Origin: Bacteroidota bacterium
GTDB lineage: Bacteria; Bacteroidota; Bacteroidia; Bacteroidales; JAAUTT01
Assembly: GCA_030706405.1 (NCBI GenBank)
Contig: JAUZOO010000001.1
Location: 205,762 to 269,761 of the forward strand
Direction: 5' to 3'
Length of the DNA stretch: 64,000 nucleotides
In this document: positions 16,336-24,022 of the stretch, piece by piece
How positions within the stretch are numbered: position 1 is the stretch's first letter
Layout of the letters: each line of letters begins with the position of its first letter
Notes under the pieces: generated by a model
Seen by the model: only the letters and a program-made list of their open reading frames with translations
The model's database searches: none
What the model was told of the DNA's origin: nothing
Made by a program: the position numbers and the translations under genes

Positions 16336-18177
16336 ATGGCCGATATTATTAAGCTTCTTCCCGATTCCGTTGCCAACCAGATTGCCGCAGGTGAGGTTAT
16401 CCAGCGTCCTGCTTCGGTTGTAAAAGAGCTCGTGGAAAACGCCATTGATGCCGGAAGCACGTCCATCGGTATCTATATTAAAGATGCCGGCCGGACTTCT
16501 ATTCAGATTATTGACAACGGTTGCGGAATGTCGGCCACCGATGCACGCATGTCATTTGAACGGCATGCAACCTCCAAAATACGCGATGCCCGCGACTTAT
16601 TTTCAATCCGTACCCTTGGGTTCCGGGGCGAGGCATTGGCGTCGATTGCGGCCGTAGCAGAAGTAAAGCTTCGCTCCAAACGCATGGAAGATGAGCTTGG
16701 TACCGAAATAGACATGGCCGCCACACAGGTAATACAGCAGGAGCCGGTAAACTGCCCCAACGGAAGTAACTTTTTGGTGCGTAACCTTTTCTTCAATACT
16801 CCCGCACGGCGTAAATTCCTGAAAGCCAATACTACCGAACTAAAACACATCATCAACGAGTTTCAGCGTGTAGCCCTTACCCATCCCGAAATCGAGTTTA
16901 CGCTCCATCACAATAATTCAGAGATTTACAATGTGCCGTTCAGCAATTTCAGGCACCGTATCTGCAATGTTTTTGGCAAAAGCATGAACCAACACCTGGT
17001 ACCCATCAATGCTGATACATCTATTGTAAAAGTATCGGGACTGATTGGAAAACCGGAAATCGCCAAGAAATCGCCCGGCGAACAGTTTTTCTTTGTCAAC
17101 CACCGGTACATACGGCATCCATTTCTGCACAAAGCGGTGATGAAAGCCTATGATCAACTGCTTCCTTCGGATTCGATTCCTTCCTATTTCATCTATTTTG
17201 AGCTTGACCCGGAAGCCATCGATATCAATATTCACCCCACCAAAACCGAAGTTAAATTTGAAGACGAACGCAGCATTTATCAGATATTGCTGGCTTCGCT
17301 GAAAGAGGCACTGGGCAAGTTCAACATCATCCCTACGCTCGATTTTACTATTGATACATCTATCGATATTCCTGTAATGCGAAATGACGACGAGATACGG
17401 ATGCCAACTATCGACATCAACCCCGATTATAATCCTTTCGACGAAAAACCGGCGTATTCAAGACCCTCATACTCATCGTTCGATCGTAGTAGCGTGACTC
17501 CTCCCGATAACTGGGAAAAGCTATATTCCGGACTAGAAAGTCAATCGTTTGAACCCCGAAACATTCCCGAGCCTGAAACGCTTTATAAGGATGAAGATAT
17601 TGAAGAAAAGGCTGAAACATCAAACATCAATACCTTTCAGTTGAAAAACAGGTATATCCTTACTCCGGTAAAATCGGGACTAATGATTATCGACCAACGA
17701 CGAGCACATGAGCGGATACTGTTCGAACGGTACCTGAGCATGATTAGCAATCGGCAAGGTGTAGTGCAACGAAGCCTTTTCCCCGAAACCCTCGAACTTG
17801 GCAATGCTGAAACCAACTGCCTGATGGAGATTATTGATGATATCCGCGCGCTAGGTTTCGACCTTGATTTTAACGGCGAAAATAAACTTCAGGTAAACGG
17901 TTATCCGTCCGACCTTACATCGTCGCCAACAGCCCTTTTACGCGACATCATTGCCGCATTTATGAACGAAACGCCCGATATTGAAGGTGAACAACGCGAA
18001 CAGATTGCGCGCGAAATGGCCATGGCATCGGCTATACCCTACGGCAAAAACCTGACACACGAAGAGATGCGCGAACTGGTGGATCACCTTTTTGCGTGTA
18101 GCATGCCTAACTTTTCGCCCACGGGAAAAGCCATTATTAACATCCTGAATTTGGATGAAATAGAAAAACGTTTTTAA
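16336..18177 (+). CDS. mutL: DNA mismatch repair protein MutL
   Basis: Couples mismatch recognition to strand removal. 613 residues. The GHKL ATPase region holds NQIAAGEVIQRPASVVKELVENA, DNGCGM, and TLGFRGEALASIAAV. After the transducer domain there is a linker (about 350-430), then the C-terminal dimerisation domain. The endonuclease motif, expected as DQHxAHERI, reads DQRRAHERI at residues 453-461, so the metal-binding His is Arg455. The start at 16336 gives the normal MutL N-terminus. The rhomboid gene follows after 12 bp. Confidence 0.95.
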   Translation: MADIIKLLPDSVANQIAAGEVIQRPASVVKELVENAIDAGSTSIGIYIKDAGRTSIQIIDNGCGMSATDARMSFERHATSKIRDARDLFSIRTLGFRGEALASIAAVAEVKLRSKRMEDELGTEIDMAATQVIQQEPVNCPNGSNFLVRNLFFNTPARRKFLKANTTELKHIINEFQRVALTHPEIEFTLHHNNSEIYNVPFSNFRHRICNVFGKSMNQHLVPINADTSIVKVSGLIGKPEIAKKSPGEQFFFVNHRYIRHPFLHKAVMKAYDQLLPSDSIPSYFIYFELDPEAIDINIHPTKTEVKFEDERSIYQILLASLKEALGKFNIIPTLDFTIDTSIDIPVMRNDDEIRMPTIDINPDYNPFDEKPAYSRPSYSSFDRSSVTPPDNWEKLYSGLESQSFEPRNIPEPETLYKDEDIEEKAETSNINTFQLKNRYILTPVKSGLMIIDQRRAHERILFERYLSMISNRQGVVQRSLFPETLELGNAETNCLMEIIDDIRALGFDLDFNGENKLQVNGYPSDLTSSPTALLRDIIAAFMNETPDIEGEQREQIAREMAMASAIPYGKNLTHEEMRELVDHLFACSMPNFSPTGKAIINILNLDEIEKRF

Positions 18178-18189
18178 ATTGATTTAGAT

Positions 18190-18930
18190 ATGTTTGGATT
18201 TGGAAGAGCAGGAGGAACTACTCCAGTAGTTAAAAACCTGATTTATATTAATGTAATCATGCTTTTGGGCACGTTCATTATCGATGCCCGTTTCAATGAT
18301 TTTGCTACCCGTAACCTGGCACTCTATTTTTTCGAGTCCCCTAATTTTAAGCCCTTACAACTTGTTACCCATATGTTTATGCATGGCGGGCTTGCTCACC
18401 TTTTTTTCAATATGTTCGCCCTCTGGATGTTTGGGAACGTACTTGAAAGCGTATGGGGAAGCAAACGCTTCTTCATCTATTATATGGTAACCGGACTTGG
18501 GGCTGCGGCACTCCATTCGTTTGTTAACTTTATTGAATTTCAAAGTGTTGCATCAAAACTGGAACCCGGCCAATTACAACTGGTTTTAAGCCAGGGATTT
18601 GAAATACTGGATCAGGGCAAAAATTATTCAGACCCCCTTATGGGAAAACTTAACCTCATTCTGAATACCCCAACCGTTGGGGCTTCCGGGGCAGTTTTTG
18701 GGGTATTGTTAGCTTTTGGAATGCTATTCCCGAACACCGAGCTTATGTTGCTTTTCCCGCCTATACCAATCAAAGCAAAATACTTTGTTATCGGTTACGG
18801 AGCTATTGAACTGTACCTTGGGCTCAGCCAGCCAGGAAGTAATGTTGCACACTTTGCTCATTTGGGTGGCATGCTTTTTGGGTTCATCCTTATCAAAATT
18901 TGGAACAGCAAACGGACTAATTTTTATTAA
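18190..18930 (+). CDS. Rhomboid-family intramembrane serine protease
   Basis: 246 residues with about six transmembrane helices. The catalytic dyad is S166 in GASGAVFG and H224 in FAHLGGMLFG. The HLFFNMFALWMFGNVLE helix carries the conserved His-Asn pair. Substrates are unknown. It is the second gene of a mutL-rhomboid-rhomboid-EEP operon (12-bp gap upstream, 41 bp downstream). Confidence 0.92.
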   Translation: MFGFGRAGGTTPVVKNLIYINVIMLLGTFIIDARFNDFATRNLALYFFESPNFKPLQLVTHMFMHGGLAHLFFNMFALWMFGNVLESVWGSKRFFIYYMVTGLGAAALHSFVNFIEFQSVASKLEPGQLQLVLSQGFEILDQGKNYSDPLMGKLNLILNTPTVGASGAVFGVLLAFGMLFPNTELMLLFPPIPIKAKYFVIGYGAIELYLGLSQPGSNVAHFAHLGGMLFGFILIKIWNSKRTNFY

Positions 18931-18971
18931 ATTTAGAGATAGATTCCCAATTCAACATTAAAAGAAAAGCA

Positions 18972-19841
18972 ATGACAAACAGCATAATTCAGGATTTAAG
19001 AAGCACTATCAAAAACGGAGACATGCTGATTAAGCTGATTTTTGTAAACAGTGCGGTATTCGTCATTTTCCGGATAATCTATCTGTTTTATTTTCTCTCG
19101 GGTCAGCCTTTTACGCTCGGCTACTGGATGTCATTACCGTCCGACCCGGCAGGACTTCTTTACAAACCATGGACGCTGGTAACGTATATGTTTTACCACG
19201 AAGGCCTGCTCCATTTCTTTTTTAATGTACTGAACCTCTATTGGTTCGGAAAAATATTCCTCCTTTATTTTGACGAAAAAAAACTATTAAGCATCTATTT
19301 GTTAGGCGGTTTAACAGGAGGGCTTTTTTACTTTGCAGTTTATAACCTGCTTCCTAACATTTTCCCTCCGGCAATATTATTAGGAGCTTCGGCATCGGTA
19401 ATTGCCATACTTTTTGCAGTGGCTTTTTACGCGCCCAACTTCAAGGTTTTCATGGTTTTTGTGGGTGAGGTTAAACTAATTTACATTGCCATTTTCTCGT
19501 TATTGTTGTATGTCATCCTGATTGCATCGGACAATCCCGGCGGAAACCTAGCTCATATCGGAGGAGCCCTGTTTGGTTACTTGTGGGTTAGACGATACCA
19601 ACGCGGACGCGATATTACCCGTGGATTCGGAAAATTCCTCGAATCATTTTTTGCCCTCTTTAAACGACGCAAAATGAAGGTGACCTATAAACGTCCAGTA
19701 AGTGATATGGATTATAACCACAAAAAAAATATCGACCAACAGGAAATTGATCGTATCTTAGACAAGATATCAAAGGCCGGCTACGGCAGCCTATCTAAAG
19801 ATGAGAAAGATATCCTGTTCAGAATGAGTAACAAAAACTAA
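18972..19841 (+). CDS. Rhomboid-family intramembrane protease, second copy
   Basis: 289 residues. Helix HFFFNVLNLYWFGKIF matches the rhomboid His-Asn helix. The nucleophile is S140 in GASASV (GASA instead of GASG), and the base is H195 in LAHIGGALFGY. A soluble C-terminal tail of about 75 residues is rich in Lys, Arg and Asp and follows the last helix. It differs clearly from the preceding rhomboid, so this is not a recent tandem copy. Confidence 0.88.
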   Translation: MTNSIIQDLRSTIKNGDMLIKLIFVNSAVFVIFRIIYLFYFLSGQPFTLGYWMSLPSDPAGLLYKPWTLVTYMFYHEGLLHFFFNVLNLYWFGKIFLLYFDEKKLLSIYLLGGLTGGLFYFAVYNLLPNIFPPAILLGASASVIAILFAVAFYAPNFKVFMVFVGEVKLIYIAIFSLLLYVILIASDNPGGNLAHIGGALFGYLWVRRYQRGRDITRGFGKFLESFFALFKRRKMKVTYKRPVSDMDYNHKKNIDQQEIDRILDKISKAGYGSLSKDEKDILFRMSNKN

Positions 19842-19846
19842 TTTTT

Positions 19847-20947
19847 TTGCGCAAATTTTTTTCAAACATATTATTTAATATAAACCTGGTTGTAGCAGTA
19901 CTTCTTGTATTAGCTTACCTCTCGGTTTATATAAACCCGCAACATTTCTGGCCTCTAGCCTTTCTGGGACTATTATATCCATTCCTGCTCATTGCAAACA
20001 TTGCATTTATCATTATTTGGGCTATCCGTTTAAAACGGCAGGTATTTCTATCCCTTATCGTTATTCTTGTCGGCTGGACTTTTCTGTCCAGATACATTCA
20101 ACTTAATCTACCCCTATCTTCAAAAAAAGAAAATAGTGAGAAACATATTGATTTTAAAATACTAAGCTATAACGTCCGGTTATTTGACCTGTATAATTGG
20201 GTTAAGAAGCCAAATACTGGTCAGGGAATATTTGGGCTGGTAAAACGGGAAGCCCCGGATATTATTTGTTTTCAGGAATTTTATACCCGCGAAAAAGGGA
20301 ATTTTTCGGAAAGCGGGATTATTGGTCAATTAAAACACGCTAAATATCAACACATAAAATATACTTTAAGAAAATCAAAAGGTTCCAGTTTTGGCATAGC
20401 CACGTTCAGTACCTATCCGATTGTGAAGCGGGGAGAGATTCATTTCAGCAAAACATACAACGCCTGTATTTTCAGTGATATAAAGATTGACGAAGATACC
20501 ATTCGGGTTTATAACTGTCATCTACAGTCGGTGCGTTTCATAAAAAGCGACTATGATTTTATTGATACCTTAAAATTTAAGTATAGCCAAAAACAAGTAA
20601 ACAGCGTTTTCGATATAACAACCAGGTTGAAATGGGCCTTCAGGCGAAGGGCTTTACAAGCCGACAGCATTGCCGCACACATCCGTCGTTCGCCACATCC
20701 GGTAATCGTTTGCGGCGATTTTAACGACTCTCCGGTATCGTATACCTACCAAACTATCCGCCAAAATCTCCACGATGCTTTTATCGAAGCTGGCTCGGGC
20801 ATTGGGCATACCTATCTTGGGAAATTTCCTGCATACCGCATCGATTATATTCTATACGACAAATCTTTTGAAGCCGAAAAATACCATTCGCCCAAATTGG
20901 AGCTCTCCGACCACTATCCCGTTTTATGTGAAATATCAAAGAAATAA
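19847..20947 (+). CDS. Membrane-anchored endonuclease/exonuclease/phosphatase-family protein
   Basis: 366 residues. It starts at TTG 19847, 5 bp after the previous stop; no ATG occurs before the conserved domain, and the TTG start keeps three N-terminal transmembrane helices (about 8-95). The EEP domain shows LSYNVRLFDL, PDIICFQEF (Mg-binding Glu), VYNCHLQS, VIVCGDFNDSP, and the C-terminal LSDHYPVLCEI. The substrate (nucleic acid, phosphoinositide or other phosphodiester) is not predictable. It is the last gene of the mutL operon. Confidence 0.85.
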   Translation: MRKFFSNILFNINLVVAVLLVLAYLSVYINPQHFWPLAFLGLLYPFLLIANIAFIIIWAIRLKRQVFLSLIVILVGWTFLSRYIQLNLPLSSKKENSEKHIDFKILSYNVRLFDLYNWVKKPNTGQGIFGLVKREAPDIICFQEFYTREKGNFSESGIIGQLKHAKYQHIKYTLRKSKGSSFGIATFSTYPIVKRGEIHFSKTYNACIFSDIKIDEDTIRVYNCHLQSVRFIKSDYDFIDTLKFKYSQKQVNSVFDITTRLKWAFRRRALQADSIAAHIRRSPHPVIVCGDFNDSPVSYTYQTIRQNLHDAFIEAGSGIGHTYLGKFPAYRIDYILYDKSFEAEKYHSPKLELSDHYPVLCEISKK

Positions 20948-21195
20948 TCATTTTCGTCCCCGGAACATCCCCATATAACGTTATTAACAATCTGTTCATA
21001 AGTTTTTTAAAATGAGGAAGGTGAAATTGTGGTTTTTGATGTAACTTGCCATCACTAACTTGCATTCGGCTATTGTAGTAAACCGTTAGCGACAGGCCTT
21101 CTTTTTACAAAATTTTCGGTCTTTCTGCATAAATCATCTATGAAATTATATTCACAAACCTGACATAACTTATCCTAACCCTAAATCCCAAACAG

Positions 21196-21510
21196 ATGCT
21201 CGACGAATACGACAAGTACCAGCTATTGCGGGAACAACTCATAAAAACGGCAGTATCCTTCTCACGGAACATTACCGCTTTTGCCCTGCTCGAAGAACAA
21301 TCCGACCTATTTGGAATGTTTGGTTTTTCGCCAAACGACCTTCCCGGACTACAAGACGAAGAGCTTATCAAACGATGTAATCTGATGCTAGGTGTAATAC
21401 AGGAGTTTAATAAAGACCTTAATGATTATGGCATCAACGAAGAAAATGCCAAGGCTTTCAGACTATTGACAGACCGTTTAAAACTGACTTTAAAATCGAC
21501 TGTAGTATAA
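21196..21510 (+). CDS. Small acidic cytoplasmic protein of unknown function
   Basis: 104 residues, predicted largely helical and acidic, with no signal peptide or membrane segment (MLDEYDKYQLLREQL at the start, EEQSDLFGMFGFSPNDLPGL in the middle). I recognise no family. It stands alone, with about 250 bp of featureless DNA before it and a bidirectional terminator after it. Confidence 0.6.
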   Translation: MLDEYDKYQLLREQLIKTAVSFSRNITAFALLEEQSDLFGMFGFSPNDLPGLQDEELIKRCNLMLGVIQEFNKDLNDYGINEENAKAFRLLTDRLKLTLKSTVV

Positions 21511-21522
21511 CATAAAAACAAT

Positions 21523-21557
21523 AAAACCGGCCCGTTTAAACAACAAGCCGGTTTTAT
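21523..21557. terminator. Bidirectional terminator between the 21196 gene and dapL
   Basis: AAAACCGGC (21523-21531) pairs with GCCGGTTTT (21547-21555). It is flanked by A-rich and T-rich sequence, so it can serve both convergent genes. Confidence 0.8.
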
Positions 21558-21575
21558 AACAATACTTTATACCGA

Positions 21576-22808
21576 TTAGAAGGTCAAATTTTTAATTCGT
21601 TCCATGGCATCGTAAACGTTGTCGCGGTCGGCAAAGGCCGAAAAACGGAAATACCCTTCGCCCGAAGGACCGAATCCTGAGCCGGGAGTGCCAACTACGT
21701 TAGCTTCGTTGAGCAATTTATCAAAGAAATCCCACGATTTCATGCCGTTTTTAGTCTTCACCCAAACGTAAGGAGCGTTTACACCTCCATAAACCATATA
21801 GCCGGCTTTGGTAAGGCTTTCGCGCATGATCCGGGCGTTTTCGAGGTAATAAGCGATTACTTCTTTCACTTCCTTCCGGCCCTGTTCGGTATAAATTGCA
21901 GCAGCAGCCTTTTGTACAGGGTACGACACGCCATTAAACTTGGTGGTATGACGTCGGGTCCACAACGGTTTTACAGGATGAGCCTGTCCGTTACTGTCGT
22001 AAGCTACTAATTCTTCAGGAATTACGGTAAAAGCACATCGAGTACCGGTAAATCCAGCTGTTTTCGAAAAACTACGAAATTCGATAGCTACTTTCTTAGC
22101 ACCTTCAATCTCATAAATTGAATGCGGAATAGATTCATCAGTAATGAATGCTTCGTAAGCGGCATCGTAAAGAATAACACTCTTATTGGCGATGGCATAG
22201 TCAACCCATTTTTTCAATACTTCTTTGGATGCAACCGTTCCGGTAGGATTATTAGGGAAACAGAGGAAAATCAGGTCGGGACGTTCCGAAGGAAGTTCGG
22301 GAACAAATCCGTTGTCGTCGGTACAAGGCATGTAGATAATGCCTTCGAAATAACCGTTATCGAGACAAACACCAGTTTTGCCCGACATCACGGTAGTATC
22401 GGCATATACAGGGTAAACGGGATCACAAATCGCAATTTTGTTATTCTGCCCAAAAATTTCCTGAATATTTCCGGTGTCGCATTTAGATCCGTCCGAAACA
22501 AAAATATCGTCGGCCTTAATATCTACGCCACGAGCCTGGTAATCGTTAACCGCAATAGCTTCGCGCAGGAAGTCGTACCCTTGTTCGGGGCCGTAACCTT
22601 TAAAAGTTGTAGCATTACCCAATTCTTCAACACCTTCGTGAAATGCTTTAAGCACCGAAGGAACCAAAGGCTGGGTAACATCGCCAATACCCATGCGGAT
22701 TACTTTCTTATCGGGGTTTGCCTGTGTATATTCGCGGACACGACGGCCGATTTCGGGGAATAAATACCCGGCTTTCAGCTTCAGGTAATTTTCGTTTATT
22801 AATGCCAT
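21576..22808 (-). CDS. dapL: LL-diaminopimelate aminotransferase
   Basis: PLP enzyme that makes LL-diaminopimelate directly from tetrahydrodipicolinate, bypassing the succinyl steps. 410 residues, the family length. Visible are [58 protein letters not shown] and the PLP lysine segment [16 protein letters not shown]. It is divergent from dapF, the next enzyme of the pathway, with back-to-back -7 boxes between them. Confidence 0.96.
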   Translation of the reverse strand: MALINENYLKLKAGYLFPEIGRRVREYTQANPDKKVIRMGIGDVTQPLVPSVLKAFHEGVEELGNATTFKGYGPEQGYDFLREAIAVNDYQARGVDIKADDIFVSDGSKCDTGNIQEIFGQNNKIAICDPVYPVYADTTVMSGKTGVCLDNGYFEGIIYMPCTDDNGFVPELPSERPDLIFLCFPNNPTGTVASKEVLKKWVDYAIANKSVILYDAAYEAFITDESIPHSIYEIEGAKKVAIEFRSFSKTAGFTGTRCAFTVIPEELVAYDSNGQAHPVKPLWTRRHTTKFNGVSYPVQKAAAAIYTEQGRKEVKEVIAYYLENARIMRESLTKAGYMVYGGVNAPYVWVKTKNGMKSWDFFDKLLNEANVVGTPGSGFGPSGEGYFRFSAFADRDNVYDAMERIKNLTF

Positions 22809-22905
22809 ATTTCCAGTTTTAATTATTTATCTACTTAATAAGTACATCCCAACCTCATCAATTGTTGAACGTTGTATGGATATTTTGTTACTTTAAATCC
22901 GAACT

Positions 22906-22914
22906 GCAAATATA
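22906..22914 (-). promoter_or_regulatory. dapL promoter -7 box
   Basis: The minus strand reads TATATTTGC, an exact TAnnTTTGC match. It predicts a leader of roughly 90 nt before the dapL ATG. Confidence 0.55.
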
Positions 22915-22932
22915 ACCATTTAAACAATTTGG

Positions 22933-22941
22933 TACTTTTGC
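22933..22941 (+). promoter_or_regulatory. dapF promoter -7 box
   Basis: TACTTTTGC is an exact TAnnTTTGC match, 27 bp before the dapF ATG. The dapL -7 box lies only 18 bp away on the other strand, so each -33 region would overlap the opposite -7 box. Confidence 0.6.
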
Positions 22942-22968
22942 ATCTCCATAAACCTCAAAAAACGCGAC

Positions 22969-23820
22969 ATGCAAAACTTTTTTGTAAAAACTCACGGTCT
23001 GGGCAACGAATATATTGTACTGGATAGCAACAACATAAATTTCGAACTCTCCATCGAACGTATCAAACGGATTTGCAATGTGCACTTTGGCGTTGGCTCC
23101 GATGGTATCCTTCTGAAAGTACCCACGACCAAAGCCGATTTCGGACTCCGTATTTTTAATCCCGATGGTTCGGAAGCTGAAAAAAGTGGCAACGGGCTCC
23201 GCATCTTTTCTAAATTTCTTTACGATTACAAACATGCCGATTCAAAAGAATTTACCATCGACACCTTGGGCGGAATAGTGACTGCGCACGTGATTAAAGA
23301 AAAAAACGGCAAGGCCTCGATAATTAAGGTGGACATGGGCAAAGCCATCTTCCGTTCGGCCGATATTCCCGTAAAATGCGATCAGGAAGAATGTTTTGAC
23401 CAAACGCTTGTGGCTAAAGATAAAACATTTACTATCAATTGTGTATCGGTAGGAAATCCGCATTGCGTTATCTTAAAAGATTCACTCGACGAAACTGAAA
23501 TTAAGGAATATGGAACATATATCGAAAACCATGCGATGTTCCCCAATCGGATTAACGTTCAATTTGTCAAGGTAATATCGCGCAATGAAGTGGAAGCGCT
23601 CATCTGGGAACGGGGTGCCGGATTTACGCTGGCTTCGGGAAGTTCGTCGTGCGCCGTAGCTTCGGCAGTTATTAAAAAAGGCCTTACCGACCGCAACGTA
23701 ACGGTTAAAATGCCCGGCGGTTCGCTGAAAATTGAAATCGACGAAGCCTGGAATATCCGGATGACAGGCGAAATCAAAGAAATTGCCTCCGGAACATTAA
23801 GCGACGAGGTACTCTACTAA
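22969..23820 (+). CDS. dapF: Diaminopimelate epimerase family protein; catalytic cysteines replaced by serine
   Basis: DapF interconverts LL- and meso-diaminopimelate with a two-cysteine proton relay. This 283-residue protein keeps the fold signatures: THGLGNEYIVLD at the start, GVGSDGILL, NPDGSEAE, VSVGNPHCVIL, and ERGAGFT. At the first catalytic site the usual CGNG reads SGNG (S73, codon AGT at 23185). At the second, ACGTGACA reads ASGSSSCA (S223, codon TCG at 23635); the remaining C228 is not the catalytic position. The location next to dapL argues for a role in lysine or peptidoglycan synthesis. It may be an active serine variant, an epimerase of another substrate, or inactive. Confidence 0.85.
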   Translation: MQNFFVKTHGLGNEYIVLDSNNINFELSIERIKRICNVHFGVGSDGILLKVPTTKADFGLRIFNPDGSEAEKSGNGLRIFSKFLYDYKHADSKEFTIDTLGGIVTAHVIKEKNGKASIIKVDMGKAIFRSADIPVKCDQEECFDQTLVAKDKTFTINCVSVGNPHCVILKDSLDETEIKEYGTYIENHAMFPNRINVQFVKVISRNEVEALIWERGAGFTLASGSSSCAVASAVIKKGLTDRNVTVKMPGGSLKIEIDEAWNIRMTGEIKEIASGTLSDEVLY

Positions 23821-23829
23821 TTCTATACA

Positions 23830-23863
23830 AAAAACGTTGTCCCAAACAAGACAACGTTTTTTG
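23830..23863 (+). terminator. Terminator of dapF
   Basis: AAAAACGTTGTC (23830-23841) pairs with GACAACGTTTTT (23850-23861), followed by more T. It is strong and symmetrical. Confidence 0.88.
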
Positions 23864-24022
23864 TATCGTTAAGTAAATTAATTGATTTGCCTCTAAAACT
23901 ACTAATAAAAGGAGCTTGTTAAAACAAATCGACACGTCTTCTATATTATAATCGCCACTAAATCTATTGTTTAATCAAAAAATTTCATACCTTAAAACAA
24001 AATTTAGGGATACGATACTTTT

